Shown here: positions 1 through 8,611 of the stretch, in pieces
How the letters are laid out: each line of letters opens with the position of its first letter
Position numbering within the stretch: position 1 is the stretch's first letter
From: UBA4717 sp002404395
GTDB lineage: Bacteria > Bacillota > Clostridia > Oscillospirales > CAG-272
Assembly (NCBI GenBank): GCA_937902275.1
Contig: CALFNW010000101.1
Span: forward strand, 1-27,080
Reading direction: 5' to 3'
DNA length: 27,080 nt
Notes under the pieces: model-generated
What the model saw: only the letters and a program-made list of their open reading frames with translations
Told to the model about the DNA's origin: nothing
Database searches by the model: none
Program-made: the position numbers and the translations under genes

Positions 1-80
1 GCTCCTTTCGTCACTCTTTTTTTATTCTCTGTAACATATCTATTGTAAACCTACACTTACTCCATCCTGTTTAAAAGCTG

Positions 81-109
81 TTGACTTTAAGTGTGCAATG
101 GTTTATAAT
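81..109 (+). promoter_or_regulatory. sigma-A-type promoter of the U32 gene cluster
   Basis: TTGACT (81-86), a 17-bp spacer and a perfect TATAAT (104-109) lie upstream of the first gene, giving a start near 116 and a leader of about 80 nt. The first 80 bases of the window hold no gene I can support; the T-run near 18-25 may be the tail of an upstream terminator. Confidence 0.8.
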
Positions 110-194
110 AAAGTAACTACTATATTATACTTTAATTCGGACTGTTTTTCAATACATATTGCAAAATTTTCATACGAATACGGAGTGAAGTCAT

Positions 195-2243
195 ATTAAC
201 AAGCCTCAAAACGAACTGCTTGCTCCGGCAGGCTCTCCCGAAGCGCTGGATGCGGCGATCGCCGGAGGTGCCGACGCAGTATATTTCGGCGCCTCGGCTT
301 TTAACGCACGCGCCGGAGCGTCAAACTTCAATAACGAGGAACTCCGCGAGGCGATAAGCAAATGCCGCCATTTCGGAGTAAGATCAAACATTACTTTCAA
401 TACGCTTATATTTGACAGAGAATTTGATGCTGCGTTCCGTGAGATCGAATATCTGTACACCTGCGGCGCCGACGCGCTGATCGTCGCCGATCTCGGTCTG
501 GCATCGGAGATCGCCGCGCGATTCCCCGATATTGAGCTTCACGCCAGCACACAGGCATCGGCTCACTCTACCGACGGCTGCCGCTTTCTTGAAAAGCTCG
601 GCTTCTCACGGGCGGTAATTGCCCGTGAGCTTGACCGCGACGCAATCGCAAGGATCTGTCAAACCTCGCCGATCGAGACCGAAATATTCATTCACGGCGC
701 ACTCTGCGTGTCCCATTCGGGTCAGTGCCTTTTCAGCTCGATGGTCGGCGGCAGAAGCGGAAACCGCGGGGAATGTGCGCAACCCTGCCGACTCCCGTAT
801 TCGGGCGGCTATCCGCTCAGTCTTAAAGACAACTGCCTTGCGGGAAGCTTTGCGGAAATACTGTCTCTCGGCGCAGCATCGTTAAAGATCGAAGGACGAA
901 TGAAGTCTCCCGATTATGTCTACGGCGTAACAAAAATCTATCGCAGACTGATCGACGAAAAACGCAGCGCCACCGCCGATGAGCTTGACCGTCTTGCCGC
1001 GCTGTTTTCACGCAGCGGATTCACCGACGGCTACTATAAGGGAAAACTTGACCGCCGTATGAACGGCATACGTACCAAAGAAGATAAGCTTAACGCCGCG
1101 AAATCCGAGCCGTTTGACACCGAAAGCGTAAAAAAGAAGCTTGCGCTTACCGCCTCGATCGAAGTCGGAAAGCCCGCGTACATGAAGCTTGAGGGCAGCT
1201 TTTTCGGCGAAACGGTATCTGCCGAGGTATTCTCGGATATTCCCGAAACGGCGGTCAACGCGCCGCTTACGCGCGAGCGCGTTGAAAAACAACTTACAAA
1301 GCTCGGCGCGACCGATTTTAACTGCGATCCCGAAAGAACCGAAATCACCGTCGATAACGGACTTATGCTCCCGATCTCAACACTCAATGCGCTCCGCCGT
1401 GATGCAGTCCGCGCATTATGCGAAAAGCTTGTTTTGAAGCGCAGAGTTCCCGCACCGCAGGACGCGAATACCGCACAGACCGTTCGCACAGAGCATACCG
1501 CACCGCCCGGCAATTATACTCCGAAAAGGACCGCGCGCTTTCTGTCCGCAAGTCAGGTCACTGCGCAAGCGCTTGAATATTTTGATATCGTGTATCTGCC
1601 GCTTGAATCATTTTCCGCACCGGCAAACGGCGTAATTTTGCCGCCCGTGATAACCGATCGCGAAGCCGATAAGGTCGCTTTGATGCTAAGAAAAGCAGAG
1701 AAACTCGGCGCGCGTCATGTGCTTGTGAGCAATATCGGTCAGCTTGAGTCGGCGCTTGCTTCGGATCTCAGAGTGCACGGTGATTTCAGACTCAACGTCA
1801 CCGAAAGCAAAACCTCTGATCTATTCTTGTCGCTCGGACTTGAAGATATAATCCCCTCTCCCGAAATGTCGTTGAAATCTATTGCTCATTCAGACCAACG
1901 GCTGCGTGAAAACACCGTCATCTACGGCAGGATACCGCTTATGCTGCTTGAAAAATGCGTCAACCGCGATATTTCGGACTGCAAACGCTGCACTGACGGA
2001 AAATGCGTGCTCATTGACCGCGTCGGGGAAAAATTTCCGGTATTCAGAACCTTTGAGCACCGTAATATCATTTATAACAGCCGCGCAACATATATGGCTG
2101 ACCGAAGCGATGTTCTGACAAAACACCGGATCCGTTACGGACATTTTATATTCACCGACGAAACCGCGCAAACGGTTGACCGCATAATAAACGCATATAT
2201 AAACGGAAGCGCCCCGAATACGGCGGTCAGACGGGTAAAATGA
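195..2243 (+). CDS. U32 family peptidase-like protein with DUF3656-like middle (RlhA/YdcP-type), AUU start
   Basis: The open frame runs from a TGA at 186 to 2243 and gives 682 residues if it starts at ATT 195. It begins with the U32 hallmark NELLAPAGSPEALDAAI and GADAVYFG. Around residues 165-200 it has HGALCVSHSGQC and SGNRGECAQPCRLPY, the conserved U32 core. Four cysteines near residues 583-602 (CVNRDISDCKRCTDGKC) fit the iron-sulfur cysteines of this family. U32 proteins act in rRNA/tRNA hydroxylation (RlhA, TrhP) or as proteases; the length and middle region favour the RlhA type, but I cannot assign the substrate. No ATG, GTG or TTG occurs in frame before 708, far inside the conserved domain. 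ATT 195 has GGAG (182-185) 9 nt upstream and is the likely start. It overlaps the next gene by 4 nt (ATGA). Confidence 0.9.
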   Translation: MNKPQNELLAPAGSPEALDAAIAGGADAVYFGASAFNARAGASNFNNEELREAISKCRHFGVRSNITFNTLIFDREFDAAFREIEYLYTCGADALIVADLGLASEIAARFPDIELHASTQASAHSTDGCRFLEKLGFSRAVIARELDRDAIARICQTSPIETEIFIHGALCVSHSGQCLFSSMVGGRSGNRGECAQPCRLPYSGGYPLSLKDNCLAGSFAEILSLGAASLKIEGRMKSPDYVYGVTKIYRRLIDEKRSATADELDRLAALFSRSGFTDGYYKGKLDRRMNGIRTKEDKLNAAKSEPFDTESVKKKLALTASIEVGKPAYMKLEGSFFGETVSAEVFSDIPETAVNAPLTRERVEKQLTKLGATDFNCDPERTEITVDNGLMLPISTLNALRRDAVRALCEKLVLKRRVPAPQDANTAQTVRTEHTAPPGNYTPKRTARFLSASQVTAQALEYFDIVYLPLESFSAPANGVILPPVITDREADKVALMLRKAEKLGARHVLVSNIGQLESALASDLRVHGDFRLNVTESKTSDLFLSLGLEDIIPSPEMSLKSIAHSDQRLRENTVIYGRIPLMLLEKCVNRDISDCKRCTDGKCVLIDRVGEKFPVFRTFEHRNIIYNSRATYMADRSDVLTKHRIRYGHFIFTDETAQTVDRIINAYINGSAPNTAVRRVK

Positions 2244-2926
2244 TCGGAAAGAAAGGCGAAAACACAAACTGTTACATGAAATACTCGCAGATAATCTGGG
2301 ATTTTAACGGCACGATCCTGAACGACGTGGATATCGGAATAAAAAGTGCCAACGAACTGCTTAAAAAAAGAGGTATTCCGCCGATAAAAAGCATAGAAGA
2401 ATATCATAAAGCCTTTGACTTTCCGATAAAGGACTACTACCGTCGGATAGGCTTTGATTTTTCAAAAGAGCCGTATGAAAAGATCGCGGACGAATGGTTT
2501 GAAAGATACACCTTTTATTCGGACGAAGCGCCTGCGGTAGAGGGCGTATTTGAACTGATAGAATATTTTAAACAAAGCGGAAGACGGCAGTTAATATTGT
2601 CGGCGTCCGAACGGGACATTCTTGAAAAACAGCTGACCAAGCTCGGATTATCCGACAAATTCGAAACTATACTCGCCTGCGACAACATCTACGCGCACGG
2701 AAAAACGGACATAGCCCGCGAATTCTTCGGAAACTGCGGCGCGTACGGCAGCGTTATGCTCGGAGACACTACACACGACGCCGAGGTTGCACGCGCGATC
2801 GGCGCCGAGCCGTTCCTCGTTGCCTGCGGTCATCAATCATATGAAAAGCTGAGCCAGACCGGTTGCCGCATATTTGAAAGCATGGCGCAGGTAAAAGCGT
2901 TTTTTGAAACGCTTGACCGAAAATAG
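2240..2926 (+). CDS. HAD-superfamily hydrolase, phosphoglycolate phosphatase-like, DxNGT variant
   Basis: All HAD motifs are present: motif I IIWDFNGTILND (residues 18-29), motif II LILSASE, motif III lysine in HGKTDIA, and motif IV MLGDTTHDAEVA. Motif I carries Asn where most family phosphatases have the second Asp; DxNGT is a recurrent subfamily signature, so the enzyme need not be dead, but the acid/base role of that residue is altered. The alpha-helical cap between motifs I and II suggests a small phosphorylated metabolite as substrate; which one cannot be read. The start at 2240 couples by a 4-nt overlap to the U32 gene. An internal ATG at 2276 (MKYSQIIWDFNGT) fits the usual distance to motif I and may be the true start. 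Neither start has a strong Shine-Dalgarno. Confidence 0.85.
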   Translation: MIGKKGENTNCYMKYSQIIWDFNGTILNDVDIGIKSANELLKKRGIPPIKSIEEYHKAFDFPIKDYYRRIGFDFSKEPYEKIADEWFERYTFYSDEAPAVEGVFELIEYFKQSGRRQLILSASERDILEKQLTKLGLSDKFETILACDNIYAHGKTDIAREFFGNCGAYGSVMLGDTTHDAEVARAIGAEPFLVACGHQSYEKLSQTGCRIFESMAQVKAFFETLDRK

Positions 2927-2950
2927 GATCCGAAAGGCAGGATAAGAAAT

Positions 2951-3745
2951 TTGAAAACTGATAAAAGCGAACTTCCGATCGCGGTCATTGATTCGGGGCT
3001 CGGAGGCATTTCGGTGCTGAAAGAGCTTGTAAAGCTTATGCCGAATGAAAACTATATTTATTTCGGAGATTCCGCAAACGCGCCCTACGGAGACCGCTCG
3101 CGCGAGGAAGTGCTTGATATAATGCTTGAAAATGCACACTTTCTGATCTCGCGCGGTGTCAAAGCCATTGTTGTCGCCTGCAATACCGCAACCAGCGCCG
3201 CGGTCCGTCCGCTCAGAGCGCTCTATCCCGAACTTCCGATCGTCGGGATAGAACCGGCGATCAAGCCCGCGACACTCGTATGCGAGCATCCGAACGTGCT
3301 CGTAATGGCTACCGTACTCACCCTTAAGGAAGAAAAATTCAAGTCGCTGTGCGAGCGGTTTGCAAACGAAGAAAACATAATACCGCTGCCCTGCCCGGGT
3401 CTTATGGAGCTTATCGAATCGGGAGACGGAAATTCTGTCGGGATCGAAGAATATTTAAAGGCGCTTTTTGAGCCGTTAAAAGGTACGCGAATTGACGCAG
3501 TCGTACTCGGCTGTACTCATTATCCATTTGTCGCAGATGAAATACATAAGCTCCTTTATGAAGTTACCGGCAACTCTGCCGCGATCATCGACGGCGGCGC
3601 CGGAACCGCGCGTGAAGCGCGGCGCCGAATAGCCGAAAACGGCTTACTCAGACATGACCCTGCACCCGGGAAAATCGAATTTATCAGCACCTCGGGAGAT
3701 GAAAAACTAATAAAACGCTGCAATACCTTGCTTTATTCAAAATGA
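2951..3745 (+). CDS. murI: glutamate racemase
   Basis: Interconverts L- and D-glutamate in the cytoplasm to supply D-Glu for peptidoglycan. The 264-residue length is typical. Family motifs in order: AVIDSGLGGISVLKEL with the catalytic-region Asp, FGDSANAPYG, VVACNTATSAA with the first catalytic Cys, GIEPAIKPA, and VLGCTHYPF with the second catalytic Cys. The start is TTG at 2951 with an AAAGGCAGG-type ribosome site about a dozen bases upstream; no ATG fits the conserved N-terminus. It is followed 8 nt later by recG in the same direction, so the two are likely co-transcribed. Confidence 0.95.
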   Translation: MKTDKSELPIAVIDSGLGGISVLKELVKLMPNENYIYFGDSANAPYGDRSREEVLDIMLENAHFLISRGVKAIVVACNTATSAAVRPLRALYPELPIVGIEPAIKPATLVCEHPNVLVMATVLTLKEEKFKSLCERFANEENIIPLPCPGLMELIESGDGNSVGIEEYLKALFEPLKGTRIDAVVLGCTHYPFVADEIHKLLYEVTGNSAAIIDGGAGTAREARRRIAENGLLRHDPAPGKIEFISTSGDEKLIKRCNTLLYSK

Positions 3746-3753
3746 GGTAAACC

Positions 3754-5904
3754 GTGAAAAATTTCAATCAGATCTCCGCCGCGTCAAGTCTTTGCACTCT
3801 GCCGGGTATAAGCACCGTGCGCGAACGCTGTTTTGCGGCCTGTCGGATCGGAAATCTCGGCGAGCTGATCACGCATTTCCCGCGCGGATATCAGAATCGC
3901 GGAAATGTGACAAAGCTTGCCCTCGCAGAACCCGATACGTTGGTCTCGCTGATCCTGACCGTCGGCGCCGAGCCGAAAAGCGCAAGGCTCAAGAATCGGA
4001 TGTCGATCACAAAATTCCGCGCATTTGACGACTCCGGAAGCTGTGAGATAATTTTTTTCAACCGTTTATATACCGACAAGTCATATCCGATAGGCTCGAC
4101 TCACCGCTTTTACGGCAGAATAAAAAAAGACGCCAAAGGACTTAAACTGACTTCGCCCGAATCCGAGCCCTGCTTTGAGGGTGCAAAGCTTTTGCCGCTT
4201 GTGCCGGTATATCCGTTAGCTTCCGGACTTACGCAAAAGCTTGTCTCAACTTCAATACGCCGTGCGCTCGACCTTTTGTACGGCGAAAACGCGATCCCTC
4301 CGCTCGACCCGATCCCGGAGGATATTTCCGAAAATTTCAGGCTTTGCGATCGCAAAACGGCATTATACAACATACATTTTCCCGAAAGCATCGAAGCACT
4401 AGAATCGGCGCGCAAACGCTTGGCGTTTGAAGAGCTTTTCTTGCTTTCGGTATCGCTCTCATATAAAAAAGAAAAAAGCCGAGGTGCAAGCGCGCCCGCA
4501 ATGAAGGACACATCACTGTCGGAGCTGTTTGAAAAATTGCCTTTCAGGCTTACCGGCGCTCAGAGTCGGGTATGCGCGGAGATAGCGGAGGACATGAAAA
4601 AAAGCACTCCGATGTGCCGTCTCGTAACGGGAGACGTCGGAAGCGGAAAAACGCTGTGCGCCGCAGCCGCCGCATACATTGCCGTCAAAAACGGCTTTCA
4701 GGCGGCGCTTATGGTGCCTACCGAAATTCTGGCGCGTCAGCACTATGAAGACCTTAAGCCTTTGTTTGAGAGCTTCGACTACAAATGCGAACTGCTCATA
4801 GGCGCACTCTCTCCCGCCGAAAAAAAGCGCGTCTGCGCCGCGCTCGCCTCGGGAGAGACCGATCTGATAATCGGCACTCACGCATTGCTCACCGACAAAG
4901 TAAATTTTGCGCGCCCGGGGCTTGTGATAACCGATGAACAGCACCGTTTCGGCGTCAGACAGCGTGCCGTGCTCGGTCAAAAAGCGGGCGGCGTCCATAC
5001 GCTTGTTATGAGCGCAACGCCAATTCCGCGCACGCTGGCACTTATACTTTACGGCGACCTTGACATATCACAGGTTGACGAAATGCCGCCCGGCAGACAG
5101 CGCGTGGATACTTTCGTCGTGACCGAAAGCTACAGAGCAAGACTCAACGGCTTTATCAAGAAGCAGGTCAACGAAGGACATCGGGTATACATAGTATGCC
5201 CGTCGATCGACGAAGAAGAAAAATGCGACAAAAATTCAGAAGACGAATTTGACCTTAATCTGTCGGAACGCGAACCTGAGGAAGTACGCGCGCCGCTCAA
5301 ATCGGCAGTCGAATATGCACGAAAACTTCGTGAAGAAGTTTTTCCCGAGCTTTCGGTCGGACTTATCCACGGGAAAATGAAAGCTGCGGAAAAGGAAGCT
5401 GCAATGGCTGACTTCGCAAGCGGAAAGACTCAGATACTTGTCTCAACCACGGTCATCGAAGTCGGTGTAAATGTGCCCGAAGCCACGCTCATGATAGTCG
5501 AAAACGCCGAGCGCTTCGGACTTTCCCAACTGCACCAGCTGAGAGGACGGGTCGGCAGAGGCAGCTATAAATCCTACTGCGTGTTTGTTTCGGATACATC
5601 GGCAAACTCGCCTGCCTTTAAACGGCTGTCGGTGATGCGCGAAAGCTCGGACGGTTACAAAATTGCCGAAAAGGACCTCGAAAATCGCGGTCCCGGCGAC
5701 TTTGTATCCTCCACCCCCGAGCTGCGCCAGCACGGCAGACTCAAACTCAGGCTTGCCTCCGGATGCGGCACGGAACTTTTCATAAATGCCGCCGATGCGG
5801 CAGGCAGAGTTATAAAAGAAGACCCGAAACTGATGCTCGGAAAAAATGCCGCGCTTAAAAATTATATTTATAAGTCCGGGCAAAGCACCGAACTTTTTAA
5901 CTGA
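3754..5904 (+). CDS. recG: ATP-dependent DNA helicase RecG
   Basis: Branched-DNA translocase that remodels stalled forks and Holliday junctions. It has 716 residues, slightly longer than the usual ~680-700. An N-terminal wedge/OB region is followed by Walker A LVTGDVGSGKT (near residue 290), the RecG-type DEQH box ITDEQHRFGVRQR (near 394), MSATPIPRTLA (near 418), and the C-terminal helicase half with STTVIEVGVNVPEA and QLHQLRGRVGRG, ending in the TRG region. A charged Glu/Asp-rich insertion near residues 487-515 probably explains the extra length. It starts at GTG 3754 preceded by GAGGT. Confidence 0.97.
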   Translation: MKNFNQISAASSLCTLPGISTVRERCFAACRIGNLGELITHFPRGYQNRGNVTKLALAEPDTLVSLILTVGAEPKSARLKNRMSITKFRAFDDSGSCEIIFFNRLYTDKSYPIGSTHRFYGRIKKDAKGLKLTSPESEPCFEGAKLLPLVPVYPLASGLTQKLVSTSIRRALDLLYGENAIPPLDPIPEDISENFRLCDRKTALYNIHFPESIEALESARKRLAFEELFLLSVSLSYKKEKSRGASAPAMKDTSLSELFEKLPFRLTGAQSRVCAEIAEDMKKSTPMCRLVTGDVGSGKTLCAAAAAYIAVKNGFQAALMVPTEILARQHYEDLKPLFESFDYKCELLIGALSPAEKKRVCAALASGETDLIIGTHALLTDKVNFARPGLVITDEQHRFGVRQRAVLGQKAGGVHTLVMSATPIPRTLALILYGDLDISQVDEMPPGRQRVDTFVVTESYRARLNGFIKKQVNEGHRVYIVCPSIDEEEKCDKNSEDEFDLNLSEREPEEVRAPLKSAVEYARKLREEVFPELSVGLIHGKMKAAEKEAAMADFASGKTQILVSTTVIEVGVNVPEATLMIVENAERFGLSQLHQLRGRVGRGSYKSYCVFVSDTSANSPAFKRLSVMRESSDGYKIAEKDLENRGPGDFVSSTPELRQHGRLKLRLASGCGTELFINAADAAGRVIKEDPKLMLGKNAALKNYIYKSGQSTELFN

Positions 5905-5909
5905 CAGAA

Positions 5910-5942
5910 AAGGAGAAACGACTTGCGGACAACTCCGCAATG
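5910..5942 (+). promoter_or_regulatory. ribosome site of rarA with a hairpin between Shine-Dalgarno and start
   Basis: AAGGAG (5910-5915) lies 24 nt from the ATG at 5940, too far for normal initiation. The intervening bases 5923-5940 form a perfect 7-bp hairpin (TTGCGGA, loop CAAC, TCCGCAA) whose last base is the A of the ATG. Folding it out leaves 7 nt between Shine-Dalgarno and start, an optimal distance. The structure is seen in the sequence; its role in initiation is inference. Confidence 0.5.
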
Positions 5943-7187
5943 CATGAAAAAACTATGTCAACACGCCCGATGGCCGATATTCTCAGGCCCAAAGAATTTG
6001 ATGATATGGTCGGACAGGAAAAGTTAGTCGGCAAAGGCGGCGTATTGCGCCGTATGATCGAATCGGGCCATATTACCAACATGATCTTTTTCGGTCCGCC
6101 CGGAACCGGGAAGACCACGGCGGCGCGCATCGCCGCAGAGAAATCACAGCTGACCTTGCGTGAGCTGAACGCAACGACCGCTTCGCTCGCGGACGTCAAG
6201 GCAGTCATATCCGAAACCTCAACCATGCTCGGCTCATCGGGCATACTGCTGTATCTTGACGAGATACAGTATTTCAACAAGAAGCAGCAACAGTCTCTGC
6301 TTGAATTTATTGAGGACGGCAGGATAACGCTTATCGCCTCGACCACGGAAAATCCGTATTTCAGCGTATACAATGCAATAATCTCACGTTCCGCGGTATT
6401 TGAATTCAAGCCGGTCACCCCCGCCGAAACGGCAAAGGCATTAAAACGCGCACTTGACCGTCTCAACTCCGACTCGGGCACTCACAAAACCGCCGACGAC
6501 GAAGTGCTCATGTACATTGCTACGCTCGGAGGCGGAGACGTGCGCCGTTCGGTCGGAATAATCGAAAACTCATTTTATTCCTGTGAAGATGCCATAACGC
6601 GCGAGCTTGTTGACATTTTCGCCGGCGGCAATGCCGGCAATTTCGACCGTGCGGGCGACGTGCATTACGACCTTCTGGCGGCGCTTCAGAAGTCGATCCG
6701 CGGCTCGGACCCGGATGCGGCGGTATTTTATCTTGCGAAACTGCTTGCCGGGGGCGATCTGCTGTCCGCCTGCAGGCGGCTTCAAGTCATAGCGAACGAA
6801 GATATAGGGCTTGCATACCCACTTGCCGCCGCAGTCACAAAAGCCTGCTGTGACAGCGCAAGAGAGCTCGGTCTGCCAGAAGCCAGACTTCCGCTTGCCA
6901 ACGCCGCAATACTGCTTGCGACCGCGCCCAAATCAAACAGCGCGCACAATGCGATAATCGCGGCGCAAAGCGACGTGGAAAAGGGACTCGGCGCCGATTT
7001 TCCGACAATTCTCAAAAGTCCGCTTTTCAAAGGTTACAAATATCCTCACGATTACCCGGAGCATTATTTAAAGCAGGAATATCTGCCGGACGATCTGCGC
7101 GGCAGACAATATTATCAATACGGCGATAACCGCACTGAGCAGGCGGCGAAAACATATTGGGACGGCGTCAAGGAACGCCGCAAATAA
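5940..7187 (+). CDS. rarA: replication-associated recombination protein RarA (MgsA/WRNIP1 family AAA+ ATPase)
   Basis: A clamp-loader-like ATPase acting at stalled forks and gaps. It opens with RPMADILRPKEFDDMVGQ, the family N-terminus, then Walker A FFGPPGTGKTTAA (about residues 50-60), Walker B LLYLDEIQYF (near 105), and the STTENPYFSVYNAIISRS sensor/arginine-finger segment. The C-terminal tetramerisation part includes GGDVRRSVG, ANEDIGLAYP and the YPHDYPEHYLKQEYLPDDL stretch typical of RarA. The length of 415 residues is normal. The gene follows recG closely in the same direction, so the two form a DNA-repair pair. A second in-frame ATG at 5955 is possible. Confidence 0.95.
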   Translation: MHEKTMSTRPMADILRPKEFDDMVGQEKLVGKGGVLRRMIESGHITNMIFFGPPGTGKTTAARIAAEKSQLTLRELNATTASLADVKAVISETSTMLGSSGILLYLDEIQYFNKKQQQSLLEFIEDGRITLIASTTENPYFSVYNAIISRSAVFEFKPVTPAETAKALKRALDRLNSDSGTHKTADDEVLMYIATLGGGDVRRSVGIIENSFYSCEDAITRELVDIFAGGNAGNFDRAGDVHYDLLAALQKSIRGSDPDAAVFYLAKLLAGGDLLSACRRLQVIANEDIGLAYPLAAAVTKACCDSARELGLPEARLPLANAAILLATAPKSNSAHNAIIAAQSDVEKGLGADFPTILKSPLFKGYKYPHDYPEHYLKQEYLPDDLRGRQYYQYGDNRTEQAAKTYWDGVKERRK

Positions 7188-7242
7188 GACGATTTCAAAA
7201 ATTCAAATATATTGAGTCGGCTACGCCGACATGGAGACCATT

Positions 7243-8514
7243 ATGAAACAAATATTCACGTGCGCCGACATATTGCTTCCGACATTCAGACTTGATGCGG
7301 AAAAAATGGAAAAATGGTCGGTAATTGCCTGCGATCAATACACAAGCGAGGCAAAATATTGGAATGAGGTCGAAAACTATGTAGGCTCCTCACCCTCCAC
7401 GCTCCGCCTCATGTTGCCCGAAATATATCTTGAGAGCGATCCCGAAAGCCGCATTGCCAAAATAGAAACCGCGATGAAAGAGTATAAGTCGAAAGTTTTC
7501 GAGTGCTTTGACCACAGCATGATCTATCTGAAACGCACGCTTAAAAACGGAAAGATCCGCCGTGGCATCGTGGGTATGCTTGACCTTGAAGCATATGATT
7601 ACAATAAAGGCGCCGAAGCATATATACGCGCCACGGAAGGCACAGTGCTTTCACGCATACCGCCGCGTGTGAAGATACGCCGCGGCGCCGCGCTTGAGCT
7701 TCCGCATATAATGATGCTGATTGACGATAGGGAAAACAAAATTATCGAACCGCTTGAAGCCTCGTGTGCCGCCTTTGAGAAAGCCTACTCCTTTGAGTTG
7801 ATGCAAAACGGCGGCAGGGTCGATGGATTTTTTATCGATAAGCAGACCCAAAGCAAACTGCTTGCGCTTATTGACACGCTCGCCGATCCCGACAGCTACG
7901 AAGATAAGTACGGCGTCAGAGAAAATATCCCCATGATTTTTGCCGCCGGAGACGGCAACCATTCACTCGCAAGCGCAAAGGCATATTATGAAGAACTGAA
8001 AAAAACGCTGTCACCCGAAGCGGCGGCGTGCCACCCGGCAAGATATGCGCTTGTCGAGCTTGTAAACATTCATGATAACGCACTTGACTTTGAGCCTATA
8101 TACCGTGTCGTGTTTGATACCGATTCTTCCGCATTGCTTGACGCATTGAAGGAATATGCCGTGCTTGACCGCGGCGGTCAAAACTCGTTTGAGATCGAAT
8201 GCATAACCGAAAGCGGCACCGAAAGCATAAGAATCGAAAACGATAATAACGAACTTGCCGTCGGCGCGCTTCAGGATTTCTTGGACGCATATCTCGCCTC
8301 TCATGACGGTAAGATCGACTATATTCACGGCGAAGGCTCGGCAAAAGCATTGGCAAAGCAGAAAAATGCGGTCGGCTTTATCTTCGACGGCATGAAAAAG
8401 GACGAGCTTTTCAAAAGCGTTATCAAAAACGGCGCGCTTCCTCGCAAGACCTTTTCCATGGGCGAAGCCGACGACAAACGCTTTTATCTTGAGGCAAGAA
8501 GTATAACAGAATAG
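7243..8514 (+). CDS. DUF1015 family protein
   Basis: A 423-residue protein recognised by the DUF1015 pattern: FTCADILLPTFRLDAEKM at the N-terminus, VIACDQYTSE, IRRGIVGMLDLEAYD, and the conserved FAAGDGNHSLASAKAYYEE segment (near residue 230). Some DUF1015 relatives are annotated as kinase-like, but no function can be read here. The start is ATG 7243 with GGAG at 7233-7236; an upstream in-frame ATG at 7231 overlaps that ribosome site and is unlikely. A short perfect hairpin (GTCGGC-TAC-GCCGAC, 7216-7230) lies just before the ribosome site. The gene stands between rarA and the flavodiiron gene in the same direction. Confidence 0.85.
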   Translation: MKQIFTCADILLPTFRLDAEKMEKWSVIACDQYTSEAKYWNEVENYVGSSPSTLRLMLPEIYLESDPESRIAKIETAMKEYKSKVFECFDHSMIYLKRTLKNGKIRRGIVGMLDLEAYDYNKGAEAYIRATEGTVLSRIPPRVKIRRGAALELPHIMMLIDDRENKIIEPLEASCAAFEKAYSFELMQNGGRVDGFFIDKQTQSKLLALIDTLADPDSYEDKYGVRENIPMIFAAGDGNHSLASAKAYYEELKKTLSPEAAACHPARYALVELVNIHDNALDFEPIYRVVFDTDSSALLDALKEYAVLDRGGQNSFEIECITESGTESIRIENDNNELAVGALQDFLDAYLASHDGKIDYIHGEGSAKALAKQKNAVGFIFDGMKKDELFKSVIKNGALPRKTFSMGEADDKRFYLEARSITE

Positions 8515-8563
8515 TTGACTTAGTTAAAATCGTGACAATATCACAGATAATCCGCTCAAAACA

Positions 8564-8572
8564 TGGTACAAT
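8564..8572 (+). promoter_or_regulatory. extended -10 promoter for the flavodiiron gene
   Basis: TGGTACAAT is an extended -10 (TGn plus TACAAT) about 40 bp before the start codon at 8612. No good -35 sits 17 bp upstream, as is common for extended -10 promoters. A small dyad, GTGA-CAATA-TCAC, lies at about 8532-8544 and could be an operator, but I cannot name a regulator. Confidence 0.5.
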
Positions 8573-8611
8573 ATAGCTGTAACCGATCAGCAAGAAAGGA
8601 CGGCAGCAAAT

